A stretch of 64,000 nucleotides of DNA, from positions 41,297,295 through 41,361,294 of the forward strand of contig OU015524.1 of NCBI GenBank assembly GCA_907165065.1. The letters run 5' to 3'. The DNA is from Caprimulgus europaeus. Taxonomy: Eukaryota; Chordata; Aves; Caprimulgiformes; Caprimulgidae. The notes under the pieces are model-generated. The model was not told where the DNA came from. It saw only the letters and a list, made by a program, of their open reading frames with translations, and searched no databases. The position numbers and the translations under genes are program-made. The stretch's first letter is position 1; each line of letters begins with the position of its first letter. Positions 1 to 12,200 of this stretch are shown here, piece by piece.

Positions 1-1259
1 AAAGAGGAGGCTCTGGATAACAGATTCATCTCTGGGCCATTGAGCTCCCTCATATAATCACCCAAAAATATAAACCTGGATGATTAGAGTTAACTTTTCT
101 TAAGGATGGACAGCCTAAGACACTAGGTAGGACAGAAAGGGGTTTTTTACCGAGCAGGCCTCATTTCAGTCTCTGTTGTTTTGTCATTTTGTATTCACAG
201 GTACTGAAACTGTATATAAAAAAGCTCATTCAAAATTTAGGAACAGTTTACCAAATGTTACTCGGAAAGTATTGCTGGCCTTATCTTCTTGCATTTTACC
301 ACATAGCATCTTTATCGAGGTAGACACTTCTTTGTTCAATACTGCAAGCATTATAAACATCATAATAAGACATAAAAAGTAACTTTAAAAATATAAAATT
401 TGCCTGAGATCATGCTGAAGTATACTATTAATGATTAAACTATTGCAGTATTTATAGACTCAGTAAATTGCTTGTTAAACTCCATTACCAGTTTCCTTTT
501 TATTTCTTCTGGCACTTTGTCATTTATTACCACAGTAAAAGTTTCTGGAAGATCTAACTGATACTACCTATATCTTGACACAGTTGGGTTTTTTTTACAT
601 TACTCTTGGGTTTGGAACTTCTTTGTCACTTATTGTCCTGGGTTTTAAGTTAATGACAACATTGTTGTTTTTCATTCTCAGTGGCAACCTCACCTCAGTT
701 TTGTGCATGAGTGTGTGTCTGGAAAGTTAGTGCTTTCAAGCTTCAATGGCACACTCAAAACTTAATAACCTCTCTCTTGAATTAGAACACTGCAACCTAC
801 ATAAACAACATTGCGTCAAACCAACCCAACAAGGCAAGAATTACAGTCTCACTCATAATCATAGAAGGCCATGCCCCGTTGTGGCAGCCTTCAGAGATGG
901 CTGCATAGCACTAATTTTCTGAACCCTGAAGAGGGAATGTGGGACCTGAGGCACATGAAAAGACAAGCCTTCACAGTCAGAGCCAAAAAAAATCCATAGC
1001 AGAGTGGCATAGTGATTCTGAAATCCTGTCAAATGCTGATTGGCATCCTGTAGTAATTTGGTTAAGTCTCACTGCAACTCCCAGAGCTGGAAGAGACACA
1101 GATTCTCTTTTTCTTCAATTTGATCTAACAGACATATGGGAAAACCTGGGGATTTGTTTGTTTGTTTGTTTTCTTCCCTCCCCCTGCCCCTTTCCAGAAT
1201 TATTGTCTGGGTGGTATTTAGCAAATTTGTCCATTTGTCTTAGCCAGTAACTAGCTCCA
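1..1259. other. Non-coding AT-rich DNA, no gene recognised
   Basis: Both strands carry frequent stop codons. The few open frames (at most 103 codons, 939-1250 on the plus strand) show no recognisable domain. A short (TTTG)4 run lies at 1153-1168, followed by a pyrimidine-rich stretch to about 1196. I see no repeat family, splice-bounded exon or RNA gene here. Confidence 0.6.
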
Positions 1260-1930
1260 ACTGTACTGGGCTAAGCTGGTCTGGAAAACCAAGGTATGTT
1301 GCTGTTGTGGTGGTTACACACCATACAAACAGGAGCCTGGCATGTGACTCTGGAGAATAGGCTGCATGCTGAGGCTCCAGAAACTTGTCCCTGTATGAGG
1401 ATGTGTCCTACAGAGGTGAGAAAGTTGGCTGTCAAATAGCTGGTCACAGCCAGCCAGCCATCAGTTGTGCAACTCCAGAACAAGCTCCTCCACCTGCTTG
1501 TTTATGTGCATCTCAGTCTGTGGCTGAGATGCCTTGGTTGCTTCAGCTGGTCTGAGCACTAGCTGCTGACAACCTTTCCCTTCACTCCCAGCTATGCCTT
1601 CCAGCCTCTGCTGGATTTGAGCTACTGTAGATGAACTGCATCTATCTATCTGTGAGGTGAATCTGTGGTTGGACCGGGTCACTGAGCCACACGTGTTCTG
1701 CCACAGGAGGGAAAGGAAGGGATGGCCAGGGCTAGCAGGGCAGTATTGCCCCTTGCAGCTCCACCTGATGGTTTGAGCATTGATTTGTGTCAATGCCCAA
1801 AGAGAGTGCAGACCTGCAGGCTGCTCCGTGCTGCTGCACAGTCTTCTCTGTCTCTGGGATCATCATAGCAAACAGCATCATGGCGTGAGTAGGAGCGCTA
1901 GCCACCTTCAGGGACTATAACAGTGCAGGC
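1260..1930. other. GC-richer patch of unknown nature
   Basis: This stretch is visibly richer in G and C than its flanks. On the minus strand it carries an open frame of 110 codons (1461-1793) and an adjoining overlapping one (1271-1483). The predicted peptides contain no motif I recognise. It could be an old degraded repeat such as an LTR, or part of an untranslated or lncRNA exon. There is no evidence deciding between these, so no function is assigned. Confidence 0.35.
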
Positions 1931-4900
1931 CAGTGCTTGACAGAAAACTGTGGAACATAGCAGGGAATACTGCATCTGAATAGTGACAGCTGAAGGCTTT
2001 CAATGGATTAATCATTAATGCGATCTTCCTGAAGCTTTATGTGCATGACATTTGCTTTAAAACAAATTGCCCTCAAGAAACATCCAGATCAGAGACTTGG
2101 TAAGCAACCTGAAATCTTCTATCTTGTTTCATGCTGAATAATAAAACTAAATATACAATGTAAAACAAGAGTGATGAATATTTCTGTCCAAAGGTTAGAG
2201 TTAGATATGCTACACAGCTCTTCAAAAGTCAGCTGCACTACTAGCAGACTCTCAGGTTCCTAATAGATGAAAACCAGTAGTATGACAATTACATACCTAA
2301 ATGGGAAAGCACCTGACATTCCAGTAAGAAACAGTTAAACAGGTGCATGTTATTCTAACACTCACTCTGTGAGAGTCATTCAGGATTTTATAGTCAGAGA
2401 ATTTTAAAGGTTAGGTGCTGGGAACTTCAGTCCCCAGCCTAAAGAGAAATACAAGTTTACAGTGCCAGCTAAGATGGTAACACAATTCTAAAGTACTGCA
2501 GGAGAAAAATAGCACACTTGAAGCTAGGTCATCGAGCCGTGAAGTGAGGAATTACATTAACTTTTGCTTCTTCCATATATTTATCTCGCAACAGATAATT
2601 AAGGGCTGGATGCAGCCACAAAGTTGATAGGGATAATGGTAGCCTCTCCTCTGGGGTGTGACTGCTCCCTATCCCATTACCCCGCATACAACCACAGTGG
2701 GAGTCCAGCAAGGGATGTCCAATATGAGGATCAGAAGACTCTTCTGAAGCAAAGTCATATCAACAGCAATGACAACAGCAAGACAAAAAAATCTACTGTA
2801 AGACAAGCTTATATAAAGGCACAATGGTAAAGCACTTACTAACAGCACTGACAAGACGACTGTTCCCTGAAAAATTCTCAGTTTTCTGTATTTGCTTTCA
2901 TCCTACCTCGATGCAAGCACAAAAGCTTTCCAACTCTTTTTGTAGGAAGACTTGAAGTGTGAGAAACTACATTTTGCATGACTACAGGACAATGGAAACA
3001 GAAAACTTACCTTTGTCCACCTGGTTTGCAAGTTTGGGACATGCTCTCTCTCCCCTTAAGCAGAATTTACATGCTGCACAAAATTAATGACTGTATTTTT
3101 AGTCTGCTTTGGTTTACTTTTCTCCAACCTTGCAGATACAGCAAAGAATTTTAGGTATGGAGAGAGAAACCTAACACTTGTTGAGTTTGGATTTTTTTCC
3201 CCATCTAGTTCTTGTCAGTTGCTTTAAGGGCCTTATTGAACTCTTTGGAGTGCTTCTACCTCCTCACTCTTACTGGATTCACTCAATGTTTTCCCATGAA
3301 CATTTCCATCTAAACATGCCACTGCTTTAGTTTTCCTTTACATCAATAGCACTGAGCAAATGGTTCACTCCTCAAGTGATCATCAACCTTTCAAAATTAC
3401 TTGTATATCAGAATAAATCCTCAGCTGACCTCACCCTCAGTTAGCCCACGTCACAGCAGGCAGAAGCAGGGTCTGCTGGAACAGCGCATGCAGCCCTTGG
3501 ACACCAGAGGCTGCGGGATTTCTGGATCAGAACGTGCTGTGATATATTTACCCTGATAACTTACTCCTTTCTTTTAATCACAAAGCCCCTGAACCACAAT
3601 CTATTTGCTTGGATTTTTTTTTAATTTAAACAATTCTCCAGCTATAATCTTAAAATACATTATAATCTGTGGAAATGTTTCTATAACTTCTTGAAAACCT
3701 CACTCCTCCTTTTTTGGTTGTCTGTATTTCTCCCATAGAAGGCCTGAGCTGTCTTAGAAGAAAGTATTTCTTAAGCTTTTCCTAAAGCTTTTCAGTCAAT
3801 CTGAAAGTCTTTGTGATCCTCAGGAGGGGTTACAGCTCACTGCTTGAAAAACACCATACTTCAACCAAATACATTCCCAAGTCTTCCTTATTAAGGAATT
3901 GAATTTACAATCTGATAATACAAGAAGAATGTGGCAAATTAACTGCAGGACAAGGTAAGGAAATGCTCCAAGAAACCACTTTGATTGGTACACAGGTTAC
4001 TCAGGGCTTTATTAATTGCCTATTCACCCGCCTAATTAAAACACTTTCCTGAAATAGTGACAAGCAAGCATTTCAGAAATTTTATTTTACTCTCACATTT
4101 CCCTTTCAATAATGGTCAGCCTTTCATCCAATGAAAATTAAATAGGATAGATTCATAAAGTAGGGTAATATAGAAACTCAGCTGAGACTATTTGATTTTT
4201 AACAGCTTGTTCCCTTGTATTCAAGATCTTAAATAGTCCCCTATTTCAGCTTTTTGATTACTTCGGTATGTGCTGCTCTGTCCTCTTGGAATCATCTTCT
4301 AGGAGGCTTATTGATTTTGTGAGAAATCCATTTTCTGGTTTTCCAACAGGCTATAAAACTGTCATTGTCCATATGATAAAATTCTTAATGTTGCTTTACA
4401 TATTGGTCTTGTTTCTCCTTCCTCCATTCTCCTTTACGTGCCCCGAGAAATTTCCCAGAAGGCACATAGATTCTTTTATCTCTATAGAGCCCTGAAGCTC
4501 CTTCTGCACTGGCTCTCAGAACCATCAGGATGTGACCCTATGGCAGGTGTGAATGTGAGCAGGTATTTTTCATCATGCACAGTTTAATTTACATGGGATC
4601 CCTCTTGTCACTAAGATGGACAGCTAAAGGAAACTGCGCTATTTGGGCTGTAGAGAAAGGAACATTTCTGAGATTTAAAATCAAACCAAAGACTAGGAAC
4701 TGTTTAATTAAAACTCCTAATAAAAGCCCAACAATCTAGACACCAAAATGGGCCCAACTGACCCACACAGTGAGAAAAATCCTGTTTTCTCAGCATTTTG
4801 TATGGTAGTCCCTGCACAGGCAGTCTACAGCAGCTCCAGCAACTGGAGAGGGACCTGAATGGTTTCCAGCTGCTCCAGTCAGCTCAGTTCACCACTGGTT

Positions 4901-7900
4901 ATCGCTGTGGCTGAACTTCACCTAGGAAGATTTATATTAATAAATAAAGTGCTAGGACCTATAAGGAGAGGATTGTATAAAAGTTAATGGATTTTTTTAA
5001 TGTCACCTGACAACACTCACAGTAGGCACTTCTTACTCTCTAGTGCATATCAACGTCTCTTTTGGGTATCTCCAGTACAAGATCATTTCTAGTATTAAAG
5101 CAGGGGAAGAGTATTTAGCTAAAAAGGGGATAATAAAATTCTGAGTCTGCTGATATATTTACAGCTTCATGTTAAAGCTTCCACAATTTTCAGTTAAAAT
5201 AAAAGCTGGGGGAAAAAATATGAAATATTAAAAAATATGTGAGAAAACATTCCCTGTCCCAGGAAATGTGGGCACCCTAGTTCCAGCTAATTTGGAGAAA
5301 ATCCACAGGTTGCCATCTGTGCTCCCTGCCCAGTGAGGATAGGGACCTGGCCAAGTGGAGCTGGCTGGGAGTGGAACAGATGGAGAAGAAAGGATCATCT
5401 TTCCAAAGGACAGTACAGCTGCCTCTCCTGCACACACTCACTCCAGACCCTTGAAGGGAATTCAGCCAGAACTTCTGCCATGGACTTCACTGCAGTAATT
5501 GCAACTCTTCACATAAAGACCATTGCATTAAGCAGTTATCTAATCCTAATTGTGGTTTGGATCAATGTCTAAAGGAAATTGTTTAAAACTCCAGAAACAG
5601 AATAGTTTAAAGGAAACTGTGTGGGAATTTGAGTCCACAGAAGTCAGCATGAATTTTCTTAAAATCTGAATTTAACAGATTCTTCTAGCTGTGATTCTAG
5701 TTCATACTTTTTATACTAATAAAATATTTTTTGCAATTTTTGTTCTTTTTATACTCTGTTTCTAGCTGGCAAAAGTTGGAAGGCATTCAGAAGCTAGATT
5801 TCCCAGTTTCTGACTGCTGTCCAGCTTCTGCTAGTTAAAAAAGCAGTGCTGAAAATATGATTTTCAGAACGAAGGTAAAAAAAAAAGTGCCAGACAGACA
5901 ACATTTAAGAAGGATCATTCTAAATTGTTCCAAAAATTTGAAAAACCTCAATGAAATGGTAAAAAATAATAATTTATAAATGAAAATTTCCCTATTTTTA
6001 TTTTACATTTGAAAAGTTAACAGAGAATGAAATTCCCTATGAAAAATTGACTTTAGCATACAACTTTTTTTTTTTTTTTTTTTGAGGAAGCCTATTAGCT
6101 TCCCCTATCCCTGAGCAGAAGGCTGACTGTGTTCTGTACCTATTCGAGAAGTAGCACACACCAAAAAATGCCTCTTGTGATTTTGGTATATATTATAAAT
6201 GGACTCTACAGTGGCTGACAATACTACCACTAAACAGGAATTCTCTGTGCTCTTTTTAAAAGTGAAGTGACAAATCAGGTTTGATAAATATGATGTTTCT
6301 TACATGTTCTTATCATATTAGTGGAGTATTTGTTGAAAGCAGGATCTACCTTCTGCCTGGGACTATATAAATCTGATTCATACAAGTCTGATTTCTCCAC
6401 GCTACACGTCAGAGAAACAGAAGAAGTTTGAATGATTTTCCCCCTAAGTCTTATTTCTAAGCACTCTAGGGGCATTCCACAGATGCTGTGAAGCTGCATG
6501 TGTTGACGTTAACACTAAATAAAGGTGTTGTTATATGCATATTTGCAACATGAAGTGTCACAACCACTCATGTACAGAGAAAACAAATGTGAATTTCCTT
6601 GAGCTACATTGATCCTCACAACAGAAACAAGAAAAACTGACTCTGAAACAAAGCTCGTTATGTGTGTTTACAACTGCTTGTTTCTTTTTTATGTTCTTAT
6701 TTATTAACCAATTATATAATCTGGGGTTGAATCTCAGCTTTGTTTTTAACCTCCTGTAAGACAGAGCACAAAATGGAGCTGCCCCGTGAATGGACTGAGA
6801 AATGCCACATAGTTATAGTATCATCCTTTGTTTCCCTGTGGCAGGGGCAAGAGACGATACAGGGCAGCACATGTCTAGCACAAACTATCTCCTCCACAGT
6901 GAAAGCAGATATAAGGTCACAGCCCTGAAAGAGATCCTCTCTGTCCATCATGTTTTTTGACTAGGGAGGTTGGTCTTTTTGTCCTGCAATGTGTAATTCA
7001 GACAATAAACATAAATGATGTACCCTTATTCCTCTGCAGGCATGTACTTGCTGACTCATTGGCCAGTTTCCTGATAAAAAAGAATCACATTTTTATATAG
7101 CTTTAACAGCAACTCAGCTGGACAAAACTGAGCAACAATATATATCAGTCACCTAAATGTATGGTCTATTTTAAAATAATCTTGAAACACAGCTGACTTC
7201 TCGAGGAGCTATAGACTTTTGAAAAAATGTTCCCTCACCCCATGTAGATGAACAGTTTAACTAGACAACTGTAATTTTTACAATTTAAGCCAATTAGGAA
7301 CTAAATTAGGAAACACGACAGGGATCTAGCTGACTAATCTGCCACCATCCTAATAATTCCTGAACAGTAAGCATAAATATTCTCATACAGACAGAATCTT
7401 TCACCATTTAAAAGACCCTATGTAAAAACCCAAGAATGAAATGCTAGAGCTCCAAGTTACTATACCACCATGTAGATGAATTCATAGAAATCCCTTTATA
7501 AAGGAATTTAATATTTCAATACTAGAAATATGAAGTCTGGTGAATTTATGCATCTTTATTTCACCCTCCAGGGCATAGAATCAACATATTTCTCAGGCAT
7601 TTTAATTAAAAATATTCTCATATAGCAATCTCTCTTTCTTACACATTTATATGGAGACTATGACCGTAGCCTCTGAACCTCTTCTAGCACAATGTCTTGT
7701 GAGATGGAAAAATGCTAATGCTCCCAGTTGGCAAAGGGGGGTGGATTAAACTGTTTGCTGATGGGTACACAGTCATGTTTACAACAGAACGGGGCATTAC
7801 ATGTTTAGGGCCTCCTAAGGTAGTGCACCGACCAGGGAACAGATCAACCCCTCTGATGACAGCAAAGATGTATCCCTGGGATTTGGCTACCAGTGTTTAT

Positions 7901-8739
7901 TTTGGTCATATCCTGGAAGAAACTTGGTCCCAACTGAAAAAAACTTGCTGGGAGCTTGGAGCATAACAGTTTTCTGTAACTGTTTTTCTATAGCTTCTTT
8001 ATATATGTTTGATAAAGAGTTTAAATTGCAACTCTGAATTGTTCTATCCATACAAATTTCTCTTCAAGAAACCCAGAGGATGTAGCTAAAAACCTCTTTC
8101 ATAGATAATACCAAGCAAAGTTGAGTTGAATCCAGAACAGAACAGAGCTGAGACATCACTTGCTTAATCCAGATGGGAAAAATAGCCTTTTGATCCAACA
8201 CTGTCCAAACAGAAGAAGAATAAATCATAATATGACATTTTTTGAAGAAGGAGAAAACCAATATAAATCAAAAATCCCTTCATGGTATAAATGGAGACTC
8301 TTAACCATTAAAGCAGCACCACCATAAAGAAAAAGATTTAAAAAAACCCCAACAAAACAGATAGATAGCAATAGATTAAGTTTCTTAATTACAAAGAACA
8401 TATATGTTATGTAGTTCACACTAAATGTTCTTAATCATTGCTTGTTCATTCACTTCGTTCTGTAAGATGCCACGCATACCAGATTTTACAGCTATAAAAC
8501 TTTTCCTTCAGGAAACACTAGACAGAGTCGTTGCAGTTTGATGTCATACAGGGTGATGTTTTGCCCAAAGACATCAGTATTGGCACAGTTGGAGAAGGGC
8601 AGTACAGCCGGGAAGAAGGGGAAATGAAAGCGTACTTGCAACTATGTCACATGGGGAAGGTGATGGGAGAACACTGCTTGCCAGAGACTGTAAAAAAAGT
8701 CAAATGGCAAAATGTAATATCTGAAGTAGAAATACAGAG
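1931..8739. other. Non-coding AT-rich DNA, no gene recognised
   Basis: I found no open frame above about 85 codons and no recognisable protein family on either strand. A 19-base T run at 6065-6083 is the only clear simple repeat. The frame at 7712-7966 (84 codons) looks somewhat protein-like but matches nothing I know and has no convincing exon borders. The stretch is most simply intergenic or intronic. Confidence 0.6.
6065..6083. repeat. Poly-T run, 19 bases
   Basis: An uninterrupted run of 19 T. It could be the remnant poly-A tail of a minus-strand retroposed sequence, but the following bases show no recognisable retrocopy, so it is listed only as a homopolymer. Confidence 0.9.
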
Positions 8740-9172
8740 GAAAAGGCAACAAAGCTGGTGAAGGGTCTGGAGCAAAAGTCTGAGCAAATGCGGCTGAGGG
8801 AACTGGAGTTGTTTAGTCTGGAGAAAAGGAGGCTGAGGGGAGATCTTGTCACTCTCTACAACTAACTGAAATAAAGGTGTAGCGAGGTGGGTGTTGGCCT
8901 CTTCTTCCAAGTAACAAGTGATAAGACAAGACAAAATGGCCTCGAGAGGAAGCTTAGATTAGACATTAGGAAAAAAAAAATTCACTGCAAGGGTTGTGCA
9001 GTGAAACAGGAACAGGCTGCTTAGGGACGTGGTGGAGTCACCATCCCTGGACGTATTTAAAACACTTGTAGATGTGGTGCTTATGGACATGGTTTAGTGG
9101 TGGACTTGGCAGTGTTTATGGTTGGACTCAATGACCTTAAAGGTCTTTTCCAACCTAAATGATTCTATGATG
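8740..9172 (+). mobile_element. CR1 LINE, 3' fragment
   Basis: The fragment starts in sequence matching the end of CR1 ORF2: a counterpart of the [10 protein letters not shown] region, then GGCTGAGGGAACTGG and a segment ending in a CTGGAGAAAAGGAGGCTGAG-type motif. It continues through the 'GAACAGGCTGC' and 'GTGGAGTCACC' segments and the short 3' UTR, with GGTTGGACTCAATGACCTTA near the end. It finishes with one degenerate copy of the terminal octamer (GATTCTATGAT). This is the usual form of a CR1 insertion, heavily 5'-truncated by incomplete reverse transcription. Internal stops and small indels make it non-coding. Its 3' UTR differs from those of the copies at 46.5-50.6 kb, suggesting another subfamily. 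CR1 insertions usually lack clear target-site duplications and I see none. Confidence 0.9.
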
Positions 9173-9245
9173 TTCTGGAACACCCTGTGCAGTTCTGACC
9201 TCACATGTTCAAGGAGGAGGAAACACAGATCATAGCAGGAGCAGA
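9173..9245 (+). mobile_element. Probable remnant of an older CR1/L2-type LINE
   Basis: Starting directly after the terminal octamer of the CR1 fragment, the plus-strand translation reads LEHPVQF-stop-PHMFKEEE. This parallels the [17 protein letters not shown] segment near the C-terminus of CR1 ORF2. The match is short and contains a stop, so it may be coincidental. If real, a younger CR1 landed next to or inside an older LINE. Confidence 0.35.
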
Positions 9246-12200
9246 TATGACCTATGAGAAGAACAAGGGGGACTCATCCTGTGAGTGGAGTCACACTGGA
9301 GACTGAGGGACATGACTTCTGCCCATAAACATAGTAACAGACAACTCGTTCCCCCTCCCCAAAAAGGGAGGGTAGCTATGAACAAATGCAAATGCTCAGT
9401 ACTATGATATAAAGCAAATGTAAAGGGAGTTGCACTAGGATTTGAATATAACCATAAAAAGGACAAAATATAGTTTAAATCTGCTCTCCTTTATACACCC
9501 CAAGACAGATGGAAAATGGAACTTGATTTAATATGTTGCTACCCTTTTTGCACAGTACATTTCACTTAAGTCTCTGAATATGCACTGCACTAGATTTATA
9601 TTCTCAGTTACAAGAGTCGTAACTTCTTCAGAGTGAAGAAGCATCAACTGCCTACCATGAATCTGTGCAATAATGTGCACTTTTAAGATTAAAAAATGCA
9701 TGAAATGCCCTGGAGTTGAAAGCAAAAAATAAGCTAGGCTATCCATTAAAATTACTGTTCTGTTTACAAATAACATAGCAATGTAGGAGAATATAAATAG
9801 GGTTGTAGGTTCCAGAAAGTTGTGTTATTACAATGGGAAAAAGAGTTGATATTCAGTCAAGTTTTGGTCTCATGATGCTTGTACGTGCAGTCATGTTCAC
9901 AGCATGTGAGCATATGGGTGGACATTCTCCATGCACAGCGCAGATGCTGGTGCAGCCGTGTGCTCTCAGCCTGACACGGTCTCCACTATCGTGACAAATT
10001 TTCATTCAGTGAAATGAAGTGTGTTTCTGGGGTGGAACACAGTAACTGTTTAATGGCACACAACGGTGCTCTGCAACAGTGTAGGATAAAGTGCAGAAAG
10101 GAATACAATACTGTATTTAACAATTCCTAATGGGGTTTCCCTATAGCTATCTCTCTTTTTAAGTACAAAGAAGACAGTAAGCTGCACCTTTCATCCTATT
10201 TTACATGCACAATACTGCAGCTAGTAAAACAAAACATGGCTAAATGTGCATGAAATTGTATGGAAACATATGGGGTAGGATAGAAGCACAAAGAAACATG
10301 GACATCTCTTCTACTTATGCCACTCAACTAGCTGACTGTTTTCCCTGGGAGACACCCAATTAAATAATTGTTGAAAATTATGTTCTGAACCTATCCTTTC
10401 TCAGACCCATTTTTGTAATTTCTAGAATTTCAGCCATATAAAAGGGCTATAAAATCGCAGAATTAAAATAAAGCAGCCAGGACTTTATCCTCTGCTAGTA
10501 AACCAAGATGTATCTGACAATTTGCAAAATGTGACTATCTAGGGAAATGAGAAAGGTCTTATATGTTTGAAGTTTTATAATCTCATACTTTAAATAATGT
10601 TTTGCAACCTCAGTAGCTTGGAACTGAGTTAATTCACAGCCACAAGGAAAGAGGTTACATTTCATTTAAAGCTGTAAACCCTTTTAATGGTATTGAACCA
10701 TTTGAGATACTGGACAATTTCCACTCATAATCTTGGCTTGCGTACAAAATCACATGCACGAGTGTGAAAAATTGATATTCAAAGTTGAAATTTCATCACA
10801 GATATGTGTCCTCCTCCCCCCAACTTCATTCATTTCTCGTGACAAGAAAAAGCCTCAAATGAGAAAAATGGTTGGTGGCCTGAAGTTTTGTGAACAAGAG
10901 AAAAAATGGCCACTCCTTTTCAGAGAACTTTCTACCATCATGTTGTTTCTGTATTAGCTAAAGAGCTCCTGTCTTGCCAATTTTTTTGCAGGTACAATAA
11001 CTGCAAGGCATCACAGTGACAGAGACAAACATTACAGTATCCAGATCACAGTGGAGGTGTCACACATTAATTGAAGTTATCTCTCAGTATTGTATCTCCT
11101 GCAAATCAGTATGAATTATGTGAAACAAATGTCATGTTCTCCCTACGAGAAACAATACTTAATAGCCAGAGTTGGTTATAGAAAATATAATTGATGGAAG
11201 ACTTTTTCATTAGAAAATGTTATGTCAGAATTTAAATGTTTTGCTGGAACATAACTCTGATTACATAATTGGAAACATTTCAAAACAATTTGGTTCCAAC
11301 ATAGAGTATTTAATTTTGATCAAACTTGCATTCAGTTGAAGTAATATATGTGGTAAAGTATACATTATATGCTATAACTATACTTTATTTCTATACTTTC
11401 TATATATTCTATTACTTATTAAAATTCTATGTTACAGTAAGGCCACATCAATTCCAAGCAGTAAAATAATTAGATGCAAGTTTTGATTTTTTATGTATGG
11501 AAGCCAAATATAAAAATATCAGAGTTTTCCAGAAATAACATTTGCCCACCAGTTCCTCTGAGAATACAAAACAGGACAGGTAGGACCTTTCATCATGCCC
11601 TGAGAGCTTGAATTTCCAAAGGAGAGGAGGGCAAAGAATGAGGAGGTGGGCATGAAACATTGCTAGTTTGAGATTTGAAGCCTATGAGGCTTTATAGCTG
11701 AACCTCACACCCTACCCGCCCTCAGTAGCTCCTGGCCAGTGTGCATCCTGCACCTCGGCACTGTAAACAACTGGAGTCACATGAGAAGTGGGGCACCAGT
11801 GGGATCGAAAGAGTTTCTGAGATATAACTCAATGACCCCTGTTCTCAAAACCTGGTAAATTAATCCAAAATAAACCTTTCCAAGTGAACTCTCTTCTGGA
11901 AGAAAGCAGCTGTTCAGACTTTTTGCTGTCTGTGTCTCTGAGGGATATAACATTGTACGTTAGGCTAACACAGGACTTCTCAGTGACTGTCAGGAACAGT
12001 GCACTTTTTGCCTTTGTGTTGGTAGATATGAACATCCCTTCTGCGTATGGCTGCTAAGTTTTTCATGTGAAGCATCAGGCTCTCTTTCAATACTGTTTTA
12101 ATTCCAATTACTGAATTTCAGTTTTAATTTTTGCTTTGGTTTCACCAGAAAAAGCATACCTCAAAACCTGAAATTATTGTCTTAATTATATTATAGTAGC

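Noticed and set aside
6065-6200. Processed pseudogene with poly-T (reverse poly-A)
   Set aside because: The adjoining sequence has no polyadenylation signal in the right place, no recognisable coding similarity and no flanking direct repeats.
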